The notes beneath the pieces are model-generated. The model did not search any database, had not been told where the DNA came from, and saw only the letters and a program-made list of their open reading frames with translations. Made by a program: the position numbers and the translations under genes. Positions 19,005 through 28,342 of a stretch of DNA of 64,000 nt are shown here, piece after piece. How positions within the stretch are numbered: the first letter of the stretch is position 1; each line of letters starts with the position of its first letter. The stretch comes from Nisaea acidiphila (GTDB lineage Bacteria; Pseudomonadota; Alphaproteobacteria; Thalassobaculales; Thalassobaculaceae), in the NCBI RefSeq assembly GCF_024662015.1, contig NZ_CP102480.1, forward strand, positions 2,762,501 through 2,826,500. The letters run 5' to 3'.

Positions 19005-20288
19005 TCAGATGACCTCGAATGTGACGCTACCGGAGTCGGAATAGCCGATCAGGTCGATCCGGGTGCCGCTGCTCAGATTGATCACCGTATCGCCGGAACT
19101 GTCGACCGATAGGCCTGTCACCGAAACGCCGCCGGCGAGCTGGATCGCATCCTCAGCCTCGTAGTTGTAGATGTAGTCCCAGCCCTCGTTCCTCGCGGCA
19201 TATCTGAAGCGGTCGCTGCCGAGATTGCCGTAGAGATCGTCAAAGCCTGCACCGCCGGAAATCGTGTCCGAATCCTGGCCGCCGAAAATCGTGTCGGCGC
19301 CGCTATCACCGAGAATGATGTCGCCGCCGTGGTTGCCGTAGAGGATGTCGTTGCCGTCTCCACCGGAGATCGTATCAGCGCCCTGGCGGAACGCCAAAGG
19401 CGAGCCGCTCTCGGGCGCGTCATTCTGTCCTCCGAAGATGGTGTCGGCACCGCTGCCGCCGATGATGAGGTCGGTTTGCTTATTGCCATAGAGAATATCG
19501 TCTCCGGCACCGCCGGAAAGCGTGTCGCTGCCGTTGCCGCCGCTCAGAATATCGTCTGCGGAAGTGCCAAAGAGGCTGTCGGCGGCGTCGGTCCCGACCG
19601 CCACGGTTGTTGTGGTCGTTGAACTCGTGGTGCCGTAAAGCGATTGGATCACCTCGATATCGTATGCGGTGATGGTTGAGAGAGACGTATCGAGATAGGT
19701 CGACATGATCGAGGAGGTGTGATCGATATGGGCAAGACCAAGCCCGTGACCGGCTTCGTGGATCGCGGTCGTGAAGAAATACTGGGTGTCGGCCGGGTCC
19801 ATCACGATCAAGACGTAGTCGACCCCCTGCTCCATTTTTCCGTCGCCGTCGAAATCGACGTAATAGGCCGTTCCCAGCACGCCGCCGCTGCCGTCCGAGT
19901 CCGGATCCCAGACGATCAACCAGTCCGCCGCTGCGGTACTGGTCTCGGCGAAGCCAATATCGGCGACCTCGGCCCAGCTGTTCATCGCCGTCTCGAACTC
20001 GGTCTGATAGAAGGAGCTGAAGCTCTCATATCCCTGACCGGAGCCGTCGAAGGAGTAATTGATGGTCTCGGTGTCCCAGACGATACCAAGCAGATCGGAG
20101 GACTGGACCGAGAGCCCGCCTTCGGCGGCGCGGATCTCGGCGTTGCTTTGGGCTACGCTGTTCTGGCAGAGGGGACAGCTGGAGTCCGCACAGCCTGCAT
20201 GGTCGTGGCTGGCGACAAAATCGCCGTCGATGCCAATGCTGTGGCCACTGAGGCTGGTAAGCTGATAGGAACTCGCAAAAGCTGCCAT
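19005..20288 (-). CDS. M10-type (serralysin-like) metalloprotease with RTX repeats
   Basis: 427 residues. The metzincin zinc site HEAGHGLGLAH is at 177-187 and the Met-turn methionine at ~195 (SSIMSTY). RTX nonapeptides (GGNGSDTL, GGAGDDIL type) fill ~240-380, consistent with calcium-dependent folding and type I secretion. There is no Sec signal peptide. The pro-region is odd: residues 27-42 are SHDHAGCADSSCPLCQ, rich in His and Cys, which could bind metal or act as a cysteine switch. Serralysins themselves are usually Cys-free. Secreted proteolysis is the likely role; the export system is not in the window. Confidence 0.88.
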   Translation of the reverse strand: MAAFASSYQLTSLSGHSIGIDGDFVASHDHAGCADSSCPLCQNSVAQSNAEIRAAEGGLSVQSSDLLGIVWDTETINYSFDGSGQGYESFSSFYQTEFETAMNSWAEVADIGFAETSTAAADWLIVWDPDSDGSGGVLGTAYYVDFDGDGKMEQGVDYVLIVMDPADTQYFFTTAIHEAGHGLGLAHIDHTSSIMSTYLDTSLSTITAYDIEVIQSLYGTTSSTTTTTVAVGTDAADSLFGTSADDILSGGNGSDTLSGGAGDDILYGNKQTDLIIGGSGADTIFGGQNDAPESGSPLAFRQGADTISGGDGNDILYGNHGGDIILGDSGADTIFGGQDSDTISGGAGFDDLYGNLGSDRFRYAARNEGWDYIYNYEAEDAIQLAGGVSVTGLSVDSSGDTVINLSSGTRIDLIGYSDSGSVTFEVI

Positions 20289-20424
20289 TTAAGATCGTTT
20301 CCGCAGTCCAGAGACGACGCATAAGCGATTCAGGCACAAAGCAATCTTTGCACCAAATACCTTAACAAAAAATAATCTCGAGGCGCCGGGATGCGGGTGG
20401 CGGATATCACACGGCGACCCGGCT

Positions 20425-21486
20425 TCAGAATGCGGGCGTCGGCCGGATCACGCCGACCAGCCGCCCGGCCCAGTTGCGCACCTCCTGGGAGCAGGCCGCC
20501 TCGATGCGCGACTTCTGCACGGCGTCGATCACGCCGAGATGCACGAGGACCGCGAGCACCGCCGCCTGCGAGGCCCGTCCGGCGCCATCGTCGATCTTGA
20601 TCGCGACGCCATATCCCTTGGCCGGGATCGATGCGGTGTAGTAGCCCTCGGCACCGCCCTTCAGCAGGCAGGTCTCGCCGGTTTCCGCGAGCACCACGGA
20701 ATTGAAGCTGCCGGTGCCGGACAGCATCAGCGGATTGGCGGCGCAGGCTTTCGCGATCCGGCGGCAGGCCGCGGCCCGTTCGGCGCCGAGCTTGTCCGGC
20801 GCGGCGAAGCGGGCCATCGCATAGGCGATCCCGCGGAGCGGCGCGCCGAAGACCGGGATACCGCAGCCGTCGACGCCGCGCGCCGTCTGGCTTAGGTCCA
20901 TCTCGCCCATTTCGCCGATCAGCTCGATCAGCCGGGTCTGCACCGGATGGTCGGCCCCGGTATAGCCTTTCGTCGGCTCGCCCAGATGGACTGCCGTCGT
21001 CAGCATGCCGGAATGCTTGCCGGAACAATTGTTATGCGCGCGGGTCGGCTCGGTCCCGGCCTTGATCAGCGCGTGGGCCGCGCTCTGGCTGTAGGGCAGT
21101 TGCGGGCCGCATTCGAGATCGTCGACCGACAGCCCGAGCCGGCCGAGCCAGGGGACCACCTTCTCGGTATGGATCGGCTCGCCCGCGTGGGAGGCGCAAC
21201 AGAGCGCGATTTCCGCATCGGAGAGATTGAAGGCGTCCGCAGCGCCGCTCTCGATCACCGGCAGGGTCTGCAACGGCTTGATCGCGGAGCGCGGATAGGT
21301 CGGACGGTTAACGTCGCCGAGCGCGAGGACGTCCTTGCCGTCCGCGTTGACCACGGAAACGATCCCGCGATGCACGGATTCCACCATGTCGCCGCGGGTC
21401 ACCTCGATCAGCAGCGGCGCGGCCTCCGCGTCGGCGATGTGCGCACGCACGATACGGTCGTCAGCGGCGAGGCTGTCGGGGCTCAT
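20425..21486 (-). CDS. L-asparaginase II-type asparaginase (ReAV-like family)
   Basis: 353 residues. It matches the asparaginase II family (PF06089) rather than EcAII-type enzymes. Visible family segments are TRGDMVESVHRG, RSAIKPLQTLPV, CCASHAGEP, HNNCSGKHSGML and DGCGIPVFG. The SxxK pattern in PRSAIKP and the Ser-Gly-Lys motif are those used by the rhizobial ReAV enzyme for catalysis. It hydrolyses asparagine to aspartate and ammonia. The gene stands alone, flanked by the M10 protease gene on the same strand and a divergent methyltransferase gene. Confidence 0.85.
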   Translation of the reverse strand: MSPDSLAADDRIVRAHIADAEAAPLLIEVTRGDMVESVHRGIVSVVNADGKDVLALGDVNRPTYPRSAIKPLQTLPVIESGAADAFNLSDAEIALCCASHAGEPIHTEKVVPWLGRLGLSVDDLECGPQLPYSQSAAHALIKAGTEPTRAHNNCSGKHSGMLTTAVHLGEPTKGYTGADHPVQTRLIELIGEMGEMDLSQTARGVDGCGIPVFGAPLRGIAYAMARFAAPDKLGAERAAACRRIAKACAANPLMLSGTGSFNSVVLAETGETCLLKGGAEGYYTASIPAKGYGVAIKIDDGAGRASQAAVLAVLVHLGVIDAVQKSRIEAACSQEVRNWAGRLVGVIRPTPAF

Positions 21487-21590
21487 GGGTCGTCTCCTGC
21501 TGGGTCATGGTTCTGTCCGGCTCTCGCGGCCGGTGAAGTGGCGATGCTGGCAACTTGCCTTGAGCCACAGGTTCGTGCAACACCGTCGCG

Positions 21591-22166
21591 ATGCGAGGAT
21601 ATTTCGGAGTGGGCGTCGAGGGGATCAGCAAGTCCCGGAACGCCGGAGCGATCTACAGGACGGCGCATGCCTTCGGCGCCAGCTTTGCCTTCAGCGTCCA
21701 GGCGGCGATCTCGCTCAGGGAACTGAATCAGGTGGACACGTCCGGGACGGCGGATTCGTTGCCATTCTATCATTTCGACACGGTCGGGGAGATGCTGCTG
21801 CCGCGCGGCTGCGCGCTGGTGGGCGTCGAGATCACCGACGATGCGGTGATGCTGCCGAGCTTTCATCATCCGAAGAATGCTGCCTACGTGCTGGGCTCGG
21901 AACGCGGGGGGCTTTCGGAGGAGATGGTGGCGCGCTGCGATCACATCGTGAAGATTCCGACCAAGTTCTCGCTCAATGTCGGGCTCGCCGCCGCGCTGGT
22001 GATGTATGACCGGCAGACCTCGCTCGGCAATTTCGCGCGCCGCCCGGTCCGGCCCGGCGGTCCGACGGAGCCGCAACCGGAGAAGGTGCCGAGTTTCGGG
22101 CCGCCGCTCTGGGTGCGCAAGAAGCGCAAGCGCGATGCGGCCGCCGAGGATGCCGCGAACGACTAG
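21591..22166 (+). CDS. SpoU/TrmH-family RNA 2'-O-methyltransferase
   Basis: 191 residues. The SPOUT trefoil-knot motifs are visible: SRNAGAIYRTAHAFGA (motif 1), YVLGSERGGLS (motif 2) and IPTKFSLNVGLAAALVMYD (motif 3). It should methylate a ribose 2'-OH in tRNA or rRNA using SAM. The exact RNA target cannot be read. A basic C-terminal tail (VRKKRKRDAAAED) may contact RNA. Its stop overlaps the stop of the convergent anti-sigma gene by 4 bases. Confidence 0.85.
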   Translation: MRGYFGVGVEGISKSRNAGAIYRTAHAFGASFAFSVQAAISLRELNQVDTSGTADSLPFYHFDTVGEMLLPRGCALVGVEITDDAVMLPSFHHPKNAAYVLGSERGGLSEEMVARCDHIVKIPTKFSLNVGLAAALVMYDRQTSLGNFARRPVRPGGPTEPQPEKVPSFGPPLWVRKKRKRDAAAEDAAND

Positions 22167-22849
22167 CCCCGCGTCATCCGGTCGAAGAATCGGACCAGAG
22201 GATTGGAGAAGCGGAGCGGCCCGCCGGTGATCGCGACGCAGATGCAGCCCCGCTCCGGGTCGGCGAGCGGGGAGTGATGGTCCTCCTCGCCGTTCACCGC
22301 GAGATCGCCCCGACCGTAGTGGCCGGTCTCGTCGCTGAAGGCCCCGTCCAGAACCAGGGTGAGTTCGCTGCCCTCGTGACTGTGGTCCGGTACGGCGCGT
22401 CCGGGTTTGATGCGGATCAGCGACATCTCGAAACGGTCGTCACCGACCGGAACCCGGTATTCCTCGATGCCCGGACCGCGCTTGCGCCAGGCGAGCCGGG
22501 AAAGCGGTGCGCCGAGATAGCCGCGCAGCGGCTGCGGGACGACGGATGCCGTCTCGCCGTCGGCGATCCCGGATGCCTCCGCCTCCGTATCCACATCGTC
22601 GTTCGCGGAGATCCGCGAGAGCACGGCATCGAACGCGGTCGCCGAAAGCGGCGCCGGCTCGATCTCCTCCAGCAGGTGACCGCCGATCTGTTCGATCTCG
22701 CGCACCGTCCGGCGCAGTTCCGGGCGCAGGGCGAGCTGCGTTGCGACCAGCACCGAAATCGCTTCGGGCAGGGCGCCGCTCGCATAGCCGAGGAGAAGGT
22801 CCCCGACCGCGTCGTCTCGTTCCATTGAGGTTGCCTCAGCCATCGTCAC
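22163..22849 (-). CDS. ChrR-like cupin anti-sigma factor
   Basis: 228 residues from a GTG start that overlaps the sigma factor stop by 4 bases (GTGA). It follows ChrR: an N-terminal anti-sigma domain (DDAVGDLLLGYASGALPEAIS) and a C-terminal cupin with HSHEGSE and a later DHHS. In Rhodobacter ChrR the anti-sigma domain binds zinc through two His and a CxxC. Here the matching region reads LVATQLALRPELRRTV, with no Cys and no second His, so the zinc site appears lost. It probably holds the partner sigma factor inactive until a stress such as singlet oxygen. Confidence 0.85.
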   Translation of the reverse strand: MTMAEATSMERDDAVGDLLLGYASGALPEAISVLVATQLALRPELRRTVREIEQIGGHLLEEIEPAPLSATAFDAVLSRISANDDVDTEAEASGIADGETASVVPQPLRGYLGAPLSRLAWRKRGPGIEEYRVPVGDDRFEMSLIRIKPGRAVPDHSHEGSELTLVLDGAFSDETGHYGRGDLAVNGEEDHHSPLADPERGCICVAITGGPLRFSNPLVRFFDRMTRG

Positions 22850-23385
22850 TCGAAGTCCCTCATCTCGTGCCTCAGCCGGCTCAGGGCGAGGCGGATCCTT
22901 GATTTGACCGTTCCCAGAGGCAGACCGCTTTCCTCGGCGATCTGGCTGTGGGACAGGTCCTCGTAAAATGCCCGGCGGACCAGTTCCGCCTGTTCGTCCG
23001 GCAGCGCCCGCATCGCCGCCGCGACCCGGGCGCCGGCTTGCGCGGTTTGCAGCGATCGGTCCGGGGCCGGTTCCTCCGACGGCACCAGTCCCGGATCGTT
23101 CGGATCAAGCTCCGGGCGCTTCTCCCGGCGTAGCCGGTCGATCCGCTTGTTCCGGGCGATCGTGAAGATCCAGGTGCTGGCCCCGGCCTGGCGGCGGTCG
23201 AAACTCTCCGCCTTGCGCCAGACCATCACCATCGCTTCCTGCGCCACGTCCTCCGCCGCCGCCGGATCCGCGCCCAGCCGCATCAGGTAGGATTTCAGGC
23301 GCGGCGCGAAATGCTCGAACAGGAGGCGGAACGCCTCCCTGTCGCGCCTTTCTGCGATCGCCTCGATCAGATCCTCATGCGTCAT
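22846..23385 (-). CDS. rpoE: ECF sigma factor, RpoE type
   Basis: 179 residues from the ATG at 23385, typical ECF length. Sigma2 is visible (FRLLFEHFAPRLKSYLMRLG, DVAQEAMVMVWRKAESFD) and sigma4 at the end (HSQIAEESGLPLGTVKSRI). An in-frame ATG at 23496 would add 37 residues but sits right at the predicted transcription start, so it would be leaderless; neither start has a strong ribosome site. The gene is followed by its ChrR-like partner in the same operon. It resembles the singlet-oxygen-responsive RpoE of Rhodobacter. Confidence 0.88.
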   Translation of the reverse strand: MTHEDLIEAIAERRDREAFRLLFEHFAPRLKSYLMRLGADPAAAEDVAQEAMVMVWRKAESFDRRQAGASTWIFTIARNKRIDRLRREKRPELDPNDPGLVPSEEPAPDRSLQTAQAGARVAAAMRALPDEQAELVRRAFYEDLSHSQIAEESGLPLGTVKSRIRLALSRLRHEMRDFE

Positions 23386-23503
23386 CGTCAAGCGGCAGCC
23401 GGTTTTCTCGCGTGGTATCCGCACCGGTTCTACTGTTTCGTCGGCCCGCGACTCAAGGGCGCGCTCCAACTCGATTGTGCAGGTTTGCTCGAGCATAACG
23501 GAG

Positions 23504-23533
23504 ATGTTACGGCTGGGCGGTGGGGACGGATCA
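23504..23533 (-). promoter_or_regulatory. RpoE-type ECF promoter for the sigma/anti-sigma operon
   Basis: On the minus strand, TGATCC (23533-23528), an 18-base spacer, then TAACAT (23509-23504). This fits the TGATCC-N18-TAAGA consensus known for Rhodobacter RpoE. It lies just upstream of the sigma gene, so the operon is probably self-activated. Transcription would begin near 23498. Confidence 0.75.
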
Positions 23534-23660
23534 ATCGGCAACGGAAAAAATTAGGCCGAAATTCTTCTTACTCCCGCCACATTCTTTGCATTGAATCTTT
23601 GCCGCTCAGATGGCATCCAAATCCTCAGACGTGAAAACCGGAATGGCTGGCTCAGGACCC

Positions 23661-24173
23661 ATGACGCATTTCCGCTCGTTCTGGCTCGGGGCTGTACTCG
23701 CGCTCGGCATCGCCGGCGTGGCGCAGGCCCAGGAGCCGCAGACTATCGGCCGAAACAATGACTGGATTGCCTACACCTACAAGAGCGGTGGCAAGACGGT
23801 CTGCTACATGGCCAGCACGCCGCTGAAGGCGGAGGGCAATTATTCCAAGCGCGGGCACATCTACGCGCTGGTGACGCACCATCCCGACGCGGAAAGCCGC
23901 GGCGAGTTCAGCATCGTGACGGGCTATACCTACAAGACGGACAGCGAGGTCGATGTCGAGATCGGTTCGCGGACCTACAAGCTTTTCACCGACAAGGACC
24001 GGGCCTGGGCGCCGGACGGCAAGACCGACGGCTCCATCGTCTCAGCGATGATCAAGGGGTCGAAAATGGTGGTGAAGGGCGTCTCCTCTCGCGGTACGCG
24101 GACCACGGATACCTATTCCCTGCGCGGCTTTACCGCGACCAAGAAACTGATCGACAAGACCTGCAGGAAATAG
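23661..24173 (+). CDS. IalB-like secreted protein
   Basis: 170 residues from the ATG at 23661, chosen because it opens directly into a signal peptide (FRSFWLGAVLALGIAGVAQAQ) cut after AQA. Starting at 23610 would put 17 residues before it. The mature part resembles the invasion-associated locus B family: DWIAYTYKSGGKTVCYMAS, then SKRGHIYALVTHHP. IalB-like proteins are small periplasmic or envelope proteins common in alphaproteobacteria, and most have no known biochemical role. It is divergent from the sigma operon. Confidence 0.75.
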   Translation: MTHFRSFWLGAVLALGIAGVAQAQEPQTIGRNNDWIAYTYKSGGKTVCYMASTPLKAEGNYSKRGHIYALVTHHPDAESRGEFSIVTGYTYKTDSEVDVEIGSRTYKLFTDKDRAWAPDGKTDGSIVSAMIKGSKMVVKGVSSRGTRTTDTYSLRGFTATKKLIDKTCRK

Positions 24174-24272
24174 CCTCGGCCGGCCGGTGCGGGCGAGCCA
24201 CGTGGGAGCGGCATGGCTGCTCTCTGCCGATTCGGCTTGCCTTGAGGGGCGTCTGGACTCATTTTAGCGCCC

Positions 24273-25415
<1,143 letters not shown>

Positions 25416-25452
25416 TCCCAGGCGCGTTCTCTCCAAGTGACAATGGATCTCT

Positions 25453-25487
25453 AAAACGCCGTAATCACAACAGGTTGCGGCGTTTTT
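25453..25487 (+). terminator. Rho-independent terminator after rlmN
   Basis: AAAACGCCG pairs with CGGCGTTTT across a 16-base loop, and the 3' arm runs into a short T-tract (GTTTTTGG). Placed correctly for ending rlmN transcription. Confidence 0.7.
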
Positions 25488-25529
25488 GGTGCAGAAATTC
25501 TCGCCTGGCCCTGCTTTTCTGTTCAGCGC

Positions 25530-26312
25530 GTGGGAAAGCTTGGCGAGCAGCTTTCGACGCTCTGCGAAACACGGTCGGCGGAGTTGTATCGGATCATGTT
25601 CGAGCTTCGGAGCGAGGCCGTCGCGCCCGCGGAAATCCCTGAGACACTTACCCTGCGCGATTGCCCGAACTGGGGCTATCTCCTGCAGGAATTCGAGACG
25701 CTTTACCGTTTCGGCTCAAACGGGGGCAGCAAGGCGATCCGCTCGCACCGGCGGCGGGTGCGGGATACGCTCTCGGCGATCATCGACTCGAATCCGGAGG
25801 TGATCACCCGGGTGCCGGACCAGAAGCCGGTGACGGCCCATCTGCCGCGCGCCTTCGATCTCGGCGCGCGCAATGTCCTCGGCGGCATGAGCCGCGCTTT
25901 GGAGCGGGTCTCGGACCGCCTCACCTGGGAATACGGCTACGACAAGGTGCCGAAGGCGCTGGCGCGGAAATACGGCTTCTGCCACATCCTGGGGCCGCAG
26001 GGACCGGTGAAGTCCGAGCGGCTGATCCTCGGCTTCGTGCTCTTCGCGCCGAACACGACCTATCCGCAGCACAGCCACAAGGATATCGAGGAAAGCTACA
26101 TCTCGGTCGCCGGCGCCTGGTCGGAGAACGAGCAGGCGGTCTACGCGCCGGGCTCTCTGATCCTGAACAAGCCGGGGCAGGAGCATAGGATCACCACCGG
26201 GCAGGTCGATCCCTGTCTGCTCGCCTGGGCCTGGATCGGGCCGGGCGAACGGCTGGCGGCGCCGGAGATGAAGTTCTCGAAAAGCCGCAAGCGGGTCGAG
26301 CACGGGATCTAG
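25530..26312 (+). CDS. Dimethylsulfoniopropionate lyase-like cupin
   Basis: 260 residues from a GTG at 25530. It resembles the DMSP lyase family (DddL/DddQ-type, PF16867). A helical N-terminal half (to ~160) is followed by a C-terminal cupin with QHSHKDIEESY. Likely metal ligands and catalytic residues are H181, H183, E187 or E188, Y190 and H219 (PGQEHRITT). Such enzymes cleave algal DMSP to dimethyl sulfide and acrylate. No acrylate-processing genes are nearby, and the gene is monocistronic behind a terminator. The exact subfamily (L, Q or another) needs alignment; the fold and motif are well supported. Confidence 0.75.
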   Translation: MGKLGEQLSTLCETRSAELYRIMFELRSEAVAPAEIPETLTLRDCPNWGYLLQEFETLYRFGSNGGSKAIRSHRRRVRDTLSAIIDSNPEVITRVPDQKPVTAHLPRAFDLGARNVLGGMSRALERVSDRLTWEYGYDKVPKALARKYGFCHILGPQGPVKSERLILGFVLFAPNTTYPQHSHKDIEESYISVAGAWSENEQAVYAPGSLILNKPGQEHRITTGQVDPCLLAWAWIGPGERLAAPEMKFSKSRKRVEHGI

Positions 26313-26500
26313 CGATCCGCGCTGCCGGACCCGAACAGGGCGAGGAACTCTTTCAGCGCGTTTTTGCGGCTGCGGATCGCCCAGGCCGGACGCCAGGCGA
26401 GGCGGGCGATGAGATCGGCGCGCTGGGGGCTGTCGGCACATTCGAGCCGGTGGAGCAGCTCCTGTTTCTCCACGTCCTTCAGATGCGGGCTCCTACGCAT
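26309..26500 (-). CDS. Small hypothetical protein
   Basis: 63 residues, helical and basic, starting MRRSPHLKDVEKQELLHRLE. No family recognised. It starts 30 bases after the stop of the DUF2272 gene on the same strand, so it is probably the last gene of the unknown cluster. Its stop overlaps that of the convergent DMSP-lyase-like gene by 4 bases. Being short it might be spurious, but strand and spacing favour a real gene. Confidence 0.45.
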   Translation of the reverse strand: MRRSPHLKDVEKQELLHRLECADSPQRADLIARLAWRPAWAIRSRKNALKEFLALFGSGSADR

Positions 26501-26530
26501 GGCCGGCGGATCTCCCCGATAAGTACGCGT

Positions 26531-27361
26531 TCAGGCCGGTTTCAGATAACCGATATGGGCGAAGCCGTCGACATGGCCGTCGCCGAACATGTCGATCGGC
26601 GCCCAGCCCTCGGACAGCGCGCCGGCATAGACCAGCGTGCCGTTCGGCATGGTGCCGACCACCTCGCTGTCCTTGTCCGGCAGGCCGCGGAGCCTGAGAT
26701 GAGGATTGGCGGTGACGACATGCGGATCGCCCGCGGGTTCGGGCGCCGGCATCGGCGCGAAATCCTCGAGGCCGTTCGCGATCACCGTGATCCAGTGCAG
26801 CCGCGGATCGGCGATGATACCGTCGCCGTCCAGCCTGAATTTCCGCCGGGTCACGGCGTCCGAGACATTGCCGCCGATGACCGTCACGGCGCCGTCCTCC
26901 ACGCCGGTCACGATGTCGCCGTGACTGCTGAACCAGTCCGGCAGCGCGTCGTAATCGACCGGCAGGTCGCCCCGGGAGTAGGTGAGGATATCGCCCGGTG
27001 CCGGCGCCCGGTCCGTGGGCCTGTGGCCGATAAACGGCGCGGCGCCTCCGTCCTTCGCGGCGCGGACGGCTTTGTGGATATAGGTCGCGTGCCCGGCCGT
27101 GCGCGGGAAGGCCTCGCCGGCGCCGGCCCGCTGCATGCAGAAACAGACGAAGGCGGCCGACCAGGGCCAGTCCCGGTGATGCCCGGTCAGATCGTCCCGC
27201 CCGGCGCCGATCCGCCAGTAGGTCCCGATCCGGCTGGCATAGGGCTCGACATTCTCCCGCCCGCCGGCCTGGATCACACGGCCGTCCAGATCCCGCTCGG
27301 TCCGGCCCATCAGGGCCCATTCCCGTTCGGCGACGGCGACGAGGGCGGATGCGAAGGTCAT
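26531..27361 (-). CDS. DUF2272 domain protein with C-terminal SH3 domain
   Basis: 276 residues. Residues 1-~195 match DUF2272, a papain-like (CHAP/NlpC-type) family. The helix holding the putative nucleophile is WPWSAAFVCFC (65-75), with H91 and H147 (DWFSSHGDIV) as candidate partners. The C-terminal ~60 residues (HLRLRGLPDKDSEVVGTMPNG) form a bacterial SH3 domain, usually binding cell wall. No signal peptide is visible, so if it acts on peptidoglycan, export is unexplained. The family's activity is not established. It lies between the lipoprotein gene and a small ORF, 30-42 bases apart. Confidence 0.75.
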   Translation of the reverse strand: MTFASALVAVAEREWALMGRTERDLDGRVIQAGGRENVEPYASRIGTYWRIGAGRDDLTGHHRDWPWSAAFVCFCMQRAGAGEAFPRTAGHATYIHKAVRAAKDGGAAPFIGHRPTDRAPAPGDILTYSRGDLPVDYDALPDWFSSHGDIVTGVEDGAVTVIGGNVSDAVTRRKFRLDGDGIIADPRLHWITVIANGLEDFAPMPAPEPAGDPHVVTANPHLRLRGLPDKDSEVVGTMPNGTLVYAGALSEGWAPIDMFGDGHVDGFAHIGYLKPA

Positions 27362-27403
27362 GGCGCGGCTCCGTTTGTGAGGACGTCTGACGTCAGAGAG
27401 GCA

Positions 27404-28321
27404 TCAGGGACAAGTGGTCTCGCGCTCCTTGGCGACATCGACCTCTTTGACGCACCCGGGCGGTAGGCTCGTGATTCCTGTCGAGTTCTGCCATTTTGCA
27501 AATTCGGCATCCGGATCTTCGATCCCAGAATCTGCGATTATCTCTTCGAGCCTTTTGAGCTTCCAGTGAACGTCACATCGCAGGTTTTCAAGATCTGCCT
27601 TCACGGCTCTCGGTGTGCACGTAGTGGCGACGCCGAATGACGTTTCGTCTATCAGGTCGCTGTATCCGTTCTTGAGGTTCGTGTAGCCTGCAAGACTTGA
27701 GATCAGGAAATATGTCTCAAGTTCCTCCCCTGCGAATTTGGAGGATTTCATTCTCGACAGGCTGTCTTCGAAGGCATCGCGGCCGGACCATACGAGACTT
27801 TCGATAGCATCGTACCGTGAGATTTTCTCAGGGATGGTCTTTGGAGTTTCGGCATTGATCAAGGCTGCAGCCTGATCATTAGCCACGAGTCCCGGCAATG
27901 CCAGCAGGAACAGGTTGTCTCTAGGGTCCGGGCTGTTGCTCAGAGCCTCCGTCCGAATTTGCTCGACAGCATCATAATTTTTGAGCCGCCATAGGGCGAT
28001 TGCCTTCAAAGTCAGTGTGTTGGCGTAAAGCTTGTTCGCTTTGAGTGCCGCGACTTCATCGCCGTCAAGTGAGTCGATGCCTACAACCAGCTCATGATAT
28101 TTCTGGAGGATCAAGCGCTGTTCGAGGGGGCCGAACGGTTCAGGGTCGGCATAACGGCGCGTGTTTTCTTCCTTTGCGATTTCAGTAAGGACGGTTTGGA
28201 AATCTCGCTGGGTCTTGACCGCGCCACAGGCACTCATGAAGCTCGCGAGCGCTAGTGGAATGAGACATCGCGCAATTGCGCTGTGGAATGTCTGGTGGCT
28301 GCCGTACGTTCTTACGTCCAT
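27404..28321 (-). CDS. Hypothetical lipoprotein, helical-repeat type
   Basis: 305 residues. The N-terminus has a hydrophobic stretch (CLIPLALASFMSAC) ending in a lipobox-like MSAC, so it may be a lipoprotein with a slightly atypical -3 residue. The rest looks helical with TPR-like pairs (LYANTLTLKAIALWRLKNYDAVEQIR) and four later cysteines that could form disulfides. I recognise no family. It is 21 bases behind the 605-residue gene. Base composition is visibly more AT-rich than in most neighbours, which suggests the pair was acquired together. Confidence 0.6.
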   Translation of the reverse strand: MDVRTYGSHQTFHSAIARCLIPLALASFMSACGAVKTQRDFQTVLTEIAKEENTRRYADPEPFGPLEQRLILQKYHELVVGIDSLDGDEVAALKANKLYANTLTLKAIALWRLKNYDAVEQIRTEALSNSPDPRDNLFLLALPGLVANDQAAALINAETPKTIPEKISRYDAIESLVWSGRDAFEDSLSRMKSSKFAGEELETYFLISSLAGYTNLKNGYSDLIDETSFGVATTCTPRAVKADLENLRCDVHWKLKRLEEIIADSGIEDPDAEFAKWQNSTGITSLPPGCVKEVDVAKERETTCP

Positions 28322-28342
28322 TATACCTTCCTCTCTTGCCTA

